From Enterobacter oligotrophicus (GTDB taxonomy: Bacteria > Pseudomonadota > Gammaproteobacteria > Enterobacterales > Enterobacteriaceae): a DNA stretch of 64,000 nucleotides. Each line of letters starts with the position of its first letter. Position 1 is the first letter of the stretch. The position numbers and the translations under genes were made by a program. The stretch is taken from contig NZ_AP019007.1 in assembly GCF_009176645.1 (NCBI RefSeq), positions 2,790,001-2,854,000 of the forward strand, given 5' to 3'. The notes below the pieces were generated by a model. It did not search any database, had not been told where the DNA came from, and saw only the letters and a program-made list of their open reading frames with translations. Shown one piece after another: positions 46,768-55,072 of the stretch.

Positions 46768-47232
46768 TTAGTTGTGCAGGGGATAGAGAAAAATCGCGCC
46801 ACTCTGCCCAACGACCAACGGCATATCACCGATATAGACCGGCTGCATCCAGAAATCGATATGCATCAGCATATCCACCAGGCCATCAATCATCAGCCCT
46901 TTCTGTACCGTACTGTAATAAATTGGCGTGTAAGAAAAGAAACGCTTGCCGTCTTGCTCGTCGATTTCTGCAAACTTACCTTTCAGCACAAAACGGTTAT
47001 CGTTAGGGTTAGTGATGGTTGTCAGAATGGCATGATTAACCGTCTGCATATGCGAATCGTAGATCTCTTTACGCCGCGACAGGAGGTCGTAAAAGCCCAG
47101 TTGCAGAAAGCCTTCCACGTTTGCCTGCGGGGTGACCGGCGTGCGTAGAGTATGGACGCCGGTAAACACGGCGGCGGCAATCAGAAGGTATGACATCAAC
47201 CATTTCCAGTTAAGCGCAGGTTTCCATCTCAC
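46768..47232 (-). CDS. Small periplasmic-facing membrane protein, ToxS-like partner of LafZ
   Basis: I do not recognise a named family. The 154-residue protein has one N-terminal membrane helix (SYLLIAAAVFTGVH, about residues 14-28) and a periplasmic domain of about 120 residues. Its start lies within the end of lafZ, overlapping by 23 bases, so translation is probably coupled. The arrangement of a membrane winged-helix regulator followed by a small single-TM periplasmic protein is that of ToxR-ToxS and TcpP-TcpH, where the partner stabilises the regulator. Sequence similarity to ToxS was not shown; the comparison is by architecture. Confidence 0.8.
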   Translation of the reverse strand: MRWKPALNWKWLMSYLLIAAAVFTGVHTLRTPVTPQANVEGFLQLGFYDLLSRRKEIYDSHMQTVNHAILTTITNPNDNRFVLKGKFAEIDEQDGKRFFSYTPIYYSTVQKGLMIDGLVDMLMHIDFWMQPVYIGDMPLVVGQSGAIFLYPLHN

Positions 47233-48145
47233 TGATTTTCCTCCTCGTCTCGCGCAATATCAGATTGTTCAGTTGTACCGGGTCGATACGCCAGTGGTAA
47301 ATCGCCATCACCAGCTGTTTGCTGTCACAGCGGCTGTTTAAGGCAAAGGTATAATTGAGCGTCTGGTTAATGCTCTGGTAATAGACCGTCATGCTGATCG
47401 ATTGCGATTTGATCTGCTGATTAATGGCGTACAAGGGATCTTTGATCTTGCTGTAAAAATCCTCTTTATTCATGTCCAGCCGGTTCGACTCCGAAATTTC
47501 ATAGATGCGGATATTGCTGTAAACCCCGGACTCTTGCTCGGTGGCAACCAGCCTGGAGCCGTGCGAGTTGGCATATTCCCAACCCGCTATAGCACTGCAA
47601 ATCACGACCAAAACCAGGATCGCCAGGGCAATGAATGGGTGAGAGGTGCGCGTGCGGGTTACTTCCTCAGGAGCCGGAAGTGGCTCGCTCCCCTCCGGTT
47701 CTGGCGGAACAAGCATTTCTGCAGGCACCGGACAATAGTCGCCTTCCTCGATAACAGCATCATCAGTGTACGGGGCGGGCAGATTTTCCGTCTGCTCAAT
47801 ATCCTCGCTTTCCCGTTCTACGGAGCGGCACCAGGCCTGTTCGAGTAAATAACCCTTTTTGGGGATGGTCTTGATAATTTTCTGTGCTTTTCCATCATCT
47901 TCCAGCGCGGCTCGCAATGCATGAATCGCATTCGGAAGGCTATTATTCCCAATAACCCGTCGTTCCCAGACCAGCGTCGTCAATTCCTCGCGAGTCAGTA
48001 TTTTCCCCGCGTTTGAGACCAGGACATCTAAAAGTTTTAATTGATACTCGCCCAGGCGTTTTCTTTCGCCAGAAACAAGGTTAATGATCGAGCCAGAGGG
48101 TAAATCGACTAACCAGTTGTTTACCGCATAATATGTTTTATTCAT
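47210..48145 (-). CDS. lafZ: LafZ, ToxR-like transmembrane transcriptional regulator
   Basis: The product is 311 residues when started at MNKTYYAVNNW (complement of 48143-48145). Residues about 1-105 are an OmpR/ToxR-type winged helix (LKLLDVLVSNAGKILTREEL, NAIHALRAAL, IKTIPKKGYLL). A membrane helix lies near residues 180-203 (ALAILVLVVICSAIAGWEY), and the rest is periplasmic with two cysteines that could form a disulfide. LafZ is the transmembrane regulator described in lateral flagellar loci. It is divergent from lafA, which makes the flagellin promoter an obvious target. Confidence 0.88.
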   Translation of the reverse strand: MNKTYYAVNNWLVDLPSGSIINLVSGERKRLGEYQLKLLDVLVSNAGKILTREELTTLVWERRVIGNNSLPNAIHALRAALEDDGKAQKIIKTIPKKGYLLEQAWCRSVERESEDIEQTENLPAPYTDDAVIEEGDYCPVPAEMLVPPEPEGSEPLPAPEEVTRTRTSHPFIALAILVLVVICSAIAGWEYANSHGSRLVATEQESGVYSNIRIYEISESNRLDMNKEDFYSKIKDPLYAINQQIKSQSISMTVYYQSINQTLNYTFALNSRCDSKQLVMAIYHWRIDPVQLNNLILRETRRKISEMETCA

Positions 48146-48831
48146 GGCAAGTGATGGTCGGTGCCCACTCCAGAAGAATGTCATTCGTCAGGCATCGCTT
48201 AAAAGTTAAGCGAAATGCTTAATGTAAATTAATCATTAATTCCGTTTAAAATTCACAGAGAATTGCCGCTTGCCTGCGGGAAATGTGCAAAAAAGGCGCT
48301 GCGCTGAAGTCAAAAACGAAAATTCCCTTATGATTTTAGGGTTTTTCGCCTGGCAGTATAAGCCTTTTCTTAGGCGTGTTTAGGAAGTTTCTCTTCCGTG
48401 GCACATTTTTACGCTATAAAAGTGTGATGTGCAACAAATTATTAAGCAAATAAACCAGAGGCGTATTAATGGATATGGTTAAAAGTTAACTATAGTGGGT
48501 TGTTGATCTTTTTATTAATTATTTGTTTGTCCTTGTAAAGGATTTGTTTTTTGATGATTTTGAGAATGCGATTCTTTTCAGGTCAACAAAAAAAAGCGTA
48601 AGAAAATGTTATGTACGCTTAAGTTGTGTGGGTATTGTGTCGCTTTATATTCTATTTAGTGAGTCAGGGTATTCTCTGCTATTCCTTTATTGCCAGATTT
48701 GTTCGCTCTCTTTGTTTAAGAAAAAGAGAATTTTTTTTCATTTCCCATTTAATTCTTCATTTGGCTGTGCCGTTTTAATTGAGTACCAGAGAGAAGAACC
48801 TGACAGACAGGTTCAAAAGGAGAATTCTAAA
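48146..48831. other. AT-rich control region between lafZ and lafA
   Basis: These 686 bases contain no credible gene. A frame in phase with lafA is open from 48523 but reads as AT-rich noise before the true flagellin start. TAAAAGTT at 48480-48487 followed by GTTGTTGA could be a poor sigma-28 site. The region should hold the promoters of lafA and lafZ. A hairpin lies directly before the flagellin ribosome binding site. Confidence 0.5.
48796..48814 (+). promoter_or_regulatory. Hairpin just upstream of the lafA ribosome binding site
   Basis: GAACCTG-ACAGA-CAGGTTC is a perfect 7-bp stem and 5-base loop. It ends two bases before the AAGGAG of lafA. In the mRNA it could protect the 5' side or bind a regulator; this is inferred from the structure only. 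Confidence 0.6.
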
Positions 48832-49740
48832 ATGGCACTTTCTATTTTTACTAACGCCTCTTCCATGGCTTCCGTTAATGCGCTGAATAAATCTAACAGC
48901 ATGCTGTCCACCGCGATGGAGCGTCTGGGCACGGGTAAACGTATTAACTCCGCGGCGGATGATGCTGCAGGTCTGCAAATCGCGACGCGTCTTCAGGGCC
49001 AGACCAACGGTATGGCTGTTGCACAGCGCAACATCTCTGACGCAACTGCGCTGATGCAGACGGCTGAAGGTGCTTTCGACGAAGTCAGCAACATCATGTA
49101 CCGCATGAAAGACCTTGCAACGCAGGCATCGAACGACACGAACTCCAAAAAAGACCGTGAAGCGATCGATTCTGAACTGAACTCCCTGAACGACGAACTG
49201 CGCAACATCATGGGTAACACCTCTTATGCAGGTGAGAAGCTGTTCGGTGCTTCTGGCAAGTTCGCTAACGATCTGAACTTCCAGATTGGTACGACTTCCG
49301 GTGAAAGCCTGGTTGTGAAAATGGGCGACAAACTGAACGGTGCGGCTGGTGCGGTTAACAACGCCAGCGGCGGCTTCACTGAACTCGAAGCGGGCTCTTA
49401 CTGGAATGGTGCTTCCGGTCTGATTACTCTGGCTGATGATGACAGCCAGACCAGCGTTGATAATGCGAAAGCGCTGATCGATAACCTGAATACCGCGCTG
49501 GATTCCGTCGGTTCTGTGCGTTCCAGCTTCGGTGCGACCATCAACCGTCTGGGCCACACCGCAGCCAACCTGGCAAACATGAAAGACAACACCGACCTGG
49601 CGCTGGGTAACATCCGCGACGCAGACTTTGCGTCTGAAGCGTCCAGCATGACCCGCAACCAGATGCTGGCGCAAACCAGTATGTCCATGCTGAAACAGTC
49701 CAACAGCATGTCCGGTATGGTGATGTCCCTGCTGGGTTAA
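48832..49740 (+). CDS. lafA: Lateral flagellin LafA
   Basis: This is the structural subunit of the lateral filament. The 302-residue protein starts MALSIFTNASSMASVNALNK, with the conserved ERLGTGKRINSAADDAAGLQ segment near residues 31-50 and the C-terminal LGNIRDADFASEASSMTRNQ followed by a helix ending SLLG. D0/D1 domains are intact; the central domain is short (about 140-220), which gives a flagellin much smaller than primary FliC. The start is preceded by AAGGAG. It is methionine-rich, with about 18 Met. A strong terminator follows, so it is a monocistronic unit. Confidence 0.96.
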   Translation: MALSIFTNASSMASVNALNKSNSMLSTAMERLGTGKRINSAADDAAGLQIATRLQGQTNGMAVAQRNISDATALMQTAEGAFDEVSNIMYRMKDLATQASNDTNSKKDREAIDSELNSLNDELRNIMGNTSYAGEKLFGASGKFANDLNFQIGTTSGESLVVKMGDKLNGAAGAVNNASGGFTELEAGSYWNGASGLITLADDDSQTSVDNAKALIDNLNTALDSVGSVRSSFGATINRLGHTAANLANMKDNTDLALGNIRDADFASEASSMTRNQMLAQTSMSMLKQSNSMSGMVMSLLG

Positions 49741-49756
49741 TCCTTAATACCGTCCT

Positions 49757-49784
49757 AAAACACCGCTGTAAGGCGGTGTTTTTG
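49757..49784 (+). terminator. Rho-independent terminator of lafA
   Basis: AACACCGC-TGTAAG-GCGGTGTTTTTG has a 6-8 bp GC-rich stem followed by five Ts. It ends the lafA transcript before the fliD sigma-54 promoter. Confidence 0.9.
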
Positions 49785-49875
49785 TTTGCGGCAATCCCCT
49801 TCCTGTTATTTCCCTTCAGGGGAAAGTCGCTTTCCTTCTGTTTTTTAACTCACTGAATTTAAACGATATAAAAAC

Positions 49876-49891
49876 TGGCACGAAGGTTGCA
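49876..49891 (+). promoter_or_regulatory. Sigma-54 (-24/-12) promoter for the fliD-motB operon
   Basis: TGGCACGAAGGTTGCA matches the RpoN consensus exactly in both elements and in spacing. It ends 46 bases before the fliD ATG and is the second such site in the locus. Confidence 0.93.
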
Positions 49892-49937
49892 TTAAACGGT
49901 CATGGTTTAGCAACAGGTGCGAACGGAGAACAACAAT

Positions 49938-51242
49938 ATGGCAGATTTTAGCGGCATTGATCCCCAGTCTCTGGCTCAGCAGCTGGCGACATACGACATC
50001 ATGTCTTTGCAAAACCAGCTTAAGACAAAAACCGCGACGATGGATTCGCAGAAAAAAGCGCTCGACGCGCTGAAAACGGCACTGACCGATTTCCGCACGG
50101 CGATGAGCGGGCTGAACAGCACTGACGCCGGCATGCTGAAAAATGCCGTCAGCATGAGCCGTGAAGGTATCGCGAACGTTACCGCAAACTCGAATGCACT
50201 GAAGGGCACCTACAACATTGAGGTCACTGCGCTGGCTTCTGCCCATCAGATCGGCTTCGACAAAATGACCGACCAGTCCATTAAAGATGCCTCCGGCACG
50301 ATGGATATCACGCTCGGTGAAGGCGCGGATGCCAAAACCATTACCGTTGATCTGACGGATATGGATAGCCTCAGCGACCTCACGAAAGCGATTAACGGTG
50401 ATAAAGATAACCCTGGGGTTACGGCCTCGCTGATCCGTTCCGATGGCGAAGTCACTCTGATGTTAAGCAGTGACAAGAGCGGCTCAAAAAACACGATTTC
50501 GGTCAGCAGTCCGTCCGGTCTGGATTTTTCAAATCCGAAGGAGATCTCTAAGGCAGCCGATTCGGTCATCAAGATGGGTGATATGACCTTCACCAACAGT
50601 TCTAACACGCTGGATAAGCTGATCGACGGGGTGACCATCGAACTGACGGCGGTGACGGAAAAGGACAAGCCGCTGACCATTTCAGTGGGGACGGATAGCG
50701 CCGGGACAAAAGAGCAGCTTCAGACCTTTGTGGATGCTTACAACACGCTTCAGGACACGCTCAGCAAGCTCACGAAAAGCGGTAGCGGAGATGGCGACAC
50801 ACGCGGCGCGTTTGCCGGTGATGCCACGATGTCCTCTCTTGATCGCGAACTGAATGATGTGATGCGTCAGATGTTTGGCGACAAGCGGATGTCCGATTTC
50901 GGCATTACTGCAGACAGGGAAGGCAAGCTGCAAATCGACAGCAAAAAACTGGATGAGGCGATCAAAGCCGATCCGCAGAAGCTGAACGATCTGTTCAATG
51001 GCAAAGAGGGGATGCTGACAGCGATGGATAAATCGCTCGATCGCTATCTGAACTCGACCAATGGCTTACTCAAAGGCCGACAGGAAGTTTTGGATCGCCA
51101 GCAGAGCGACATTGATACCAAAACCGAAGCGATGAACACGCGTTATGAAAGCTCTTATAACCGCTATCTGAAGCAGTTTACCCAACTGCAGCAAGCAATG
51201 ACGCAGATGAACAACACCATGGGTATGTTTGGTTTAGCTTAA
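49938..51242 (+). CDS. fliD: Filament cap protein FliD (LafB, HAP2)
   Basis: FliD caps the filament and folds incoming flagellin. With the start at MADFSGIDPQSLAQQLATYD (ATG 49938, GGAGA upstream) it has 434 residues. The FliD N-terminal domain (about 10-105) and the flagellin_IN/C-terminal region (about 230-430, ending TQLQQAMTQMNNTMGMFGLA) are present. Length is a little under the 468 of E. coli FliD. It heads an operon with fliS, fliT, fliK, fliL, sigma-28, motA and motB. Confidence 0.95.
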   Translation: MADFSGIDPQSLAQQLATYDIMSLQNQLKTKTATMDSQKKALDALKTALTDFRTAMSGLNSTDAGMLKNAVSMSREGIANVTANSNALKGTYNIEVTALASAHQIGFDKMTDQSIKDASGTMDITLGEGADAKTITVDLTDMDSLSDLTKAINGDKDNPGVTASLIRSDGEVTLMLSSDKSGSKNTISVSSPSGLDFSNPKEISKAADSVIKMGDMTFTNSSNTLDKLIDGVTIELTAVTEKDKPLTISVGTDSAGTKEQLQTFVDAYNTLQDTLSKLTKSGSGDGDTRGAFAGDATMSSLDRELNDVMRQMFGDKRMSDFGITADREGKLQIDSKKLDEAIKADPQKLNDLFNGKEGMLTAMDKSLDRYLNSTNGLLKGRQEVLDRQQSDIDTKTEAMNTRYESSYNRYLKQFTQLQQAMTQMNNTMGMFGLA

Positions 51243-51258
51243 GGAAATCAACGCTTTT

Positions 51259-51654
51259 ATGTACGGGAACGAACAGCAGGGCTACGGCCATTATCAACAA
51301 TCCGATCTGGCTATTCAGGCCGCCGCAGCAAACCCGCATCAGCTGGTTTTAATGCTGTTTAACGGCCTGATGGACGAACTGGTTCGCGCGAAAAGCCATA
51401 TCGCCGCGCGCCGTTATGACCGCAAGGTGCAAAGCATTAATAAATGCATCGACATCCTGAATGCGCTCACCAGTTCACTGGATTTTGAAAAGGGCGGCGA
51501 GCTGGCATTGAGCCTGGCCAACCTTTACGACTACTGCGTTTATCGGCTTTACGATGCCAGCCACAAACTCTCGGTCACGTATGTCGAAGAGGTGGAGGTC
51601 GTCCTCCGTAATCTTCAGGACGGCTGGGAAAAAATGGGGCAGCAAAATGGATGA
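51259..51654 (+). CDS. fliS: Flagellin export chaperone FliS (LafC)
   Basis: FliS binds the C-terminus of flagellin before export. The 131-residue protein has the family YQQSDLAIQAAAANPHQLVL and MLFNGLMDELVRAKSHIAAR segments (about residues 12-52) and SINKCIDILNALTSSLDFEK. Length is standard. The stop overlaps the start of the fliT-like gene. Confidence 0.95.
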   Translation: MYGNEQQGYGHYQQSDLAIQAAAANPHQLVLMLFNGLMDELVRAKSHIAARRYDRKVQSINKCIDILNALTSSLDFEKGGELALSLANLYDYCVYRLYDASHKLSVTYVEEVEVVLRNLQDGWEKMGQQNG

Positions 51655-51955
51655 TATGCAGGTTATGCGTTATCTGGCGCGTTCCCTCAGGCATTCGGCC
51701 AGTCAGCACGACTGGCCAAAAATGCAGGACGTTGATGCACAGATAGCCGCGTTGCTGACCTCGCTGAAAGGGCAAACGCTAAGCGCCGAAAAGCGAGAAG
51801 CGCTCGAAGAACTCAGACAAACACATGCCATGGTCAGCCGTTTCTGCCAGGAGCAAAGCGACGAGCTGGAGCAGAAGATGGCGCGCGCCCGCCGTAATAA
51901 GGAGGGGGCGACGGCGTATGCGCAGTTTGCCAGTGTTGAGGATTTTGGGCGATGA
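51647..51955 (+). CDS. lafD: FliT-like flagellar chaperone (LafD)
   Basis: The product is 102 residues from the ATG at 51647 (MDDMQVMRYLARSLRHSASQ), overlapping fliS by eight bases. It is helical with heptad leucines, which fits FliT, the chaperone for the cap protein FliD. FliT is poorly conserved, so the identity rests on size and position, which match lafD of other lateral loci. A longer open frame to 51554 only shadows fliS. The stop overlaps the fliK start by four bases. Confidence 0.85.
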   Translation: MDDMQVMRYLARSLRHSASQHDWPKMQDVDAQIAALLTSLKGQTLSAEKREALEELRQTHAMVSRFCQEQSDELEQKMARARRNKEGATAYAQFASVEDFGR

Positions 51956-53007
51956 ACCTGATGCTTTCGCACATGACCCAGCTTCCTGTTGCCGCTGACG
52001 CGACCGAGACGGCAAGCATATTGCCGGGGATCACCGCGTCAGGGGCGACGCTCACCCAGACGCCAGCTTCAGAGACAGACAGCCAGGCCGCACCTGGGTT
52101 TAACGATGCGCTGCTTAACATCATTAATACCCTGATGGGGGGTGAGCAGCCGCGCGACAGCGCTATGGTGCTGGCGGGCGTAAAACCTGAAGAGGAGGAC
52201 GATGAGAAAACGCAGCGTCCCGACGGTATGACGATGGCGCAGGATGTGATCGGTTCGCCCAATATGCTGCTGGATGCGTTGTTAATGGCAAGCCAGATGC
52301 CCGCGAAAACGCTCAGTGTTACGCAGAGCAGCGCGCCTCTGACCGGCGATGCGCTGCAGATGCAAAACGTCTCTGCAGGCCAGCAACCGGCAATATCGCC
52401 GCTGAAGGTGATGCCGCAACCGCTGACCCTGCATGCTACGTCAGCGGCCGCCCTGGAAGCCGTAACACCGCCCGCGCTGGAACCGGTTAAACCGATGGTG
52501 ACCCTCCTGCCCACCGCAGGGCAACCGGCCACCGTCCAGACCTTTTCCACCATGATGGATAAACAGACGGTCAACCTTCCTCCGGTCAGGCTGGATGCGG
52601 ATGAAGCGAAGTGGGCACAGCAACTGCACAGTGCTTTAAACGATCGTTTGCAGCTCCAGGTCAGGAACCAGGTGCAGCATGCAACGATCCGCCTTGACCC
52701 ACCGGAGATGGGCAAAGTGGATATTTCACTGCAGATCGAAAATGGGCGCATGCAGGTGCATATCACTGCCAGCAATGGGGAAACCTATCGCGCGCTTCAG
52801 CAAATCAGCAATGAGCTGCGCCAGAGTCTGACGGAACAAAACTTTGTTCAGGTAAACGTACAGGTCTCTTCCCAGTCCGGCCAACAGCAAGGGCAAAGAG
52901 CGCCTCAGCATGCTGTAAAAGAGGGGCCGGATACGGGAGCAGTGATAGAAGCAGAAGAGACGTTGTCCTCTGCAGGTAAAGACGATTCAGTTCTACTTAC
53001 GGTTTAA
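51952..53007 (+). CDS. fliK: Hook-length control protein FliK (LafE)
   Basis: FliK measures hook length and flips FlhB specificity. The 351-residue protein has a long, low-complexity N-terminal ruler region (about residues 1-210) and the conserved Flg_hook domain at about 220-310: WAQQLHSALNDRLQLQ, ATIRLDPPEMGKVDISLQIE and MQVHITASNGETYRALQQIS. Length is near the 375-405 of primary FliK. It overlaps the upstream chaperone gene and is 11 bases before fliL. Confidence 0.93.
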   Translation: MNLMLSHMTQLPVAADATETASILPGITASGATLTQTPASETDSQAAPGFNDALLNIINTLMGGEQPRDSAMVLAGVKPEEEDDEKTQRPDGMTMAQDVIGSPNMLLDALLMASQMPAKTLSVTQSSAPLTGDALQMQNVSAGQQPAISPLKVMPQPLTLHATSAAALEAVTPPALEPVKPMVTLLPTAGQPATVQTFSTMMDKQTVNLPPVRLDADEAKWAQQLHSALNDRLQLQVRNQVQHATIRLDPPEMGKVDISLQIENGRMQVHITASNGETYRALQQISNELRQSLTEQNFVQVNVQVSSQSGQQQGQRAPQHAVKEGPDTGAVIEAEETLSSAGKDDSVLLTV

Positions 53008-53018
53008 GCAAATCCATT

Positions 53019-53486
53019 ATGACAATTAAGACATTTTCTTTAGGGCTGGTTATTGCCCTTATCGCCGCAACCTTCGCCGCTGTTCTCACCGTTCTGGGTA
53101 CGCATTTGCTGAGCCAGGACGAGCATAAGCGCTCCGCCATTAGCGACCTGTTCTCCTCATCGGAGGAGAGTGTAGTGGAGTTTGTTGAAATCAAAAACGT
53201 CGTCGTGACCTTAAAAAGCCACAGCGATTCTGAACGTTACTTACTGCTGGAGCTGGCCCTGACGACCGACTCACCAGCAGATACCCGTCGTGCCGAAGAG
53301 CTATCGCCTGCTATTCGCGGGGCAACGGTCAATATGCTTTCGTCACTGGATTATGACGCCGTTCGCGGAATGAGCGTTGAAGTGCTGCGCGACAAGTTAA
53401 TGAGCGCCTACACCGAGCGCTTCCAGAGTTTGAATACGCGGATGCCGTTCAAGGACGTAATCATCAGCAAAATGGTTTTCCAGTAA
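53019..53486 (+). CDS. fliL: Flagellar basal-body protein FliL (LafF)
   Basis: FliL supports stator function at the motor. The 155-residue protein has one N-terminal membrane helix (LGLVIALIAATFAAVLTV, about residues 7-26) and a periplasmic stomatin-like domain ending MPFKDVIISKMVFQ. Length matches the family (about 154). It precedes the sigma-28 gene. Confidence 0.93.
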   Translation: MTIKTFSLGLVIALIAATFAAVLTVLGTHLLSQDEHKRSAISDLFSSSEESVVEFVEIKNVVVTLKSHSDSERYLLLELALTTDSPADTRRAEELSPAIRGATVNMLSSLDYDAVRGMSVEVLRDKLMSAYTERFQSLNTRMPFKDVIISKMVFQ

Positions 53487-53499
53487 GTCACGGCAGTTG

Positions 53500-54201
53500 A
53501 TGGAAATGATGGATTTTATTGCGGATGACTCGCTGACACCGGCGGATGAGGCGAAATACGTCAATGCGTATTTGCCGCTGGTACACAGAGTGGTGAAACA
53601 ACTCGCCTGGCAGACCAGCAGCGTGATGGACAGAGAAGATATGGAGCAGATCGCGTTAATGGGTCTGCTGACGTCCCTGCGTCGTTATGGTCATCCCGAT
53701 GAGCAGTTTGGTGCATATGCGGCGCAGCGTATCCGCGGTGCGGTGCTGGATGAACTGCGTGAGCTGGACTGGCGTCCCCGCAGGCTGCGCCAGAAAAGCC
53801 ATAAGATCAACGATGCGATTCGGGAGATCACGCGCGTGCTTGGCAGAACGCCGAGCTTTGAAGATCTGAACACGCATCTTTCCATCACTGCTGAGGAGTA
53901 TCACGAATATCTGCTGCTGGACTGCGCAAAGACGCTGGAGAGTCTCGATGATTTACTGGGCGGAGATGCCCTGAACGGTACGCTGAATAGCCGTTCGCTG
54001 GAGGATGAAATGGTCACCAGCGGTACGTTAAGGGCTGCGCTGGCAAGCCTTGATGAGCGTGAGCAATTAATACTCTCGCTCTATTACCAGCAGGAAATGA
54101 GTCTGAAAGAGATTGCGTTAGTCCTCGACCTGACCGAGGCGCGCGTCTGCCAGCTCAATAAAAAGATCGCTCAAAAGATCCAGTGTTTTTTCCAGAAGTG
54201 A
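53500..54201 (+). CDS. fliA: Flagellar sigma-28 factor FliA (LafS)
   Basis: LafS is the sigma factor for late lateral genes. The 233-residue protein has sigma region 2 (MDREDMEQIALMGLLTSLRR, RIRGAVLDELRELDWRPRRL, about residues 40-95), region 3, and region 4 (LDEREQLILSLYYQQEMSLK, about 180-199). It differs from typical late-operon placement of primary fliA by lying inside the fliD-motB operon, as in other lateral loci. FlgM at 35715-35987 is the expected anti-sigma. The ATG at 53500 is preferred; TTG 53497 and ATG 53506 are alternatives. Confidence 0.94.
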   Translation: MEMMDFIADDSLTPADEAKYVNAYLPLVHRVVKQLAWQTSSVMDREDMEQIALMGLLTSLRRYGHPDEQFGAYAAQRIRGAVLDELRELDWRPRRLRQKSHKINDAIREITRVLGRTPSFEDLNTHLSITAEEYHEYLLLDCAKTLESLDDLLGGDALNGTLNSRSLEDEMVTSGTLRAALASLDEREQLILSLYYQQEMSLKEIALVLDLTEARVCQLNKKIAQKIQCFFQK

Positions 54202-54208
54202 AAGGTAT

Positions 54209-55072
54209 ATGCAAAAGTTTCTCGGTATTTTCATCATCTTCGCCTGTGTTGTCGGCGGTTTTCTTATGTCTGGCGGGCGTCTGGCCTCGTTCTGGCAACC
54301 CGGTGAGATCATTATCATTCTGGGGGCGGGGATGGGGGCGATGGTGCTTGCTAACCCAAAACCCGTTCTGGCAGAGATGTACCGCCAGTTTCGCGGCATT
54401 ATGCGTAAAAATGAATACACCGACGAGTACCAGCGTCAACTGCTGATGCTGCTGTACGAACTGCTCGAACTGGTGCAGGACGGGGGGCTGAAGGTGCTGG
54501 ACGAGCATATCGAGGTGCCGGAAAGCAGCCCGCTGTTTCAGAGATACCCGCTGATTTTGCAGAACAAGGCGATCATCACCTTTATTGCGGATAACTTCCG
54601 TCTGATGGCGATGGGCAAAATCAACGAGCACGAGCTGGAAGGTATCCTGGAGCAGGAGCTGGTGGCGATGGAAGAGAACCTCCTTCAGCCGTCCCGCTCG
54701 CTGCAGCGTACAGCAGAAGCGATGCCAGGCTTCGGGATCTGTGCGGCGGTTCTGGGGATCATTATCACCATGCAGTCGATCGACGGTTCCATTGCCGTGA
54801 TTGGGGTAAAAGTTGCTGCTGCGCTGGTCGGCACTTTCCTCGGCGTTTTCTTCTGTTACTGCCTGATGGACCCGGTAGCGAACGCCATGGAACAGCGCAC
54901 CAAAAAACAGATGGCGGTGATCGAGTGTGTTCGTACTGTGCTGGTGAACCACGTTGCCGGAAAGCCGACGCTGCTGGCGGTGGATGCGGGACGCAAAATG
55001 TTGCCGCTGGATTCAAAACCAACGTTTGCCACGCTTGATGGCTGGGTAAACCAGATGACGGGTGAATCCTGA
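54209..55072 (+). CDS. motA: Lateral flagellar stator protein MotA (LafT)
   Basis: MotA is the membrane stator subunit that couples ion flow to torque. The 287-residue protein has four membrane helices: near residues 5-21 and 34-50, then 172-190 and 202-222. Between them is a large cytosolic loop with charged residues for FliG contact, ending before AEAMPGFGICAAVLGIIITM. Lateral stators of this group are usually proton-driven. It overlaps motB by one base. Confidence 0.95.
   Translation: MQKFLGIFIIFACVVGGFLMSGGRLASFWQPGEIIIILGAGMGAMVLANPKPVLAEMYRQFRGIMRKNEYTDEYQRQLLMLLYELLELVQDGGLKVLDEHIEVPESSPLFQRYPLILQNKAIITFIADNFRLMAMGKINEHELEGILEQELVAMEENLLQPSRSLQRTAEAMPGFGICAAVLGIIITMQSIDGSIAVIGVKVAAALVGTFLGVFFCYCLMDPVANAMEQRTKKQMAVIECVRTVLVNHVAGKPTLLAVDAGRKMLPLDSKPTFATLDGWVNQMTGES

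Noticed and set aside
48247..48270. TAAAATTC ... GCCGCTTG as a sigma-28 promoter
   Set aside because: Spacing is one base short, the -10 is poor, and it would leave a leader of more than 550 bases.
48397..48413. TGGCACATTTTTACGC as a sigma-54 promoter for lafA
   Set aside because: The GG to GC distance is one base too long, which sigma-54 rarely tolerates.
48480..48510. Possible sigma-28 promoter for lafA (TAAAAGTT ... GTTGTTGA)
   Set aside because: The -35-like half is fair, but the -10 half matches only four of eight consensus bases. Not strong enough to call.
48523..48831. An open frame in phase with lafA that would add about 100 residues to flagellin
   Set aside because: The true flagellin start MALSIFTN has its own AAGGAG, and the upstream reading is AT-rich sequence rich in Phe and Ser that does not resemble flagellin. 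Flagellins have no such extension.
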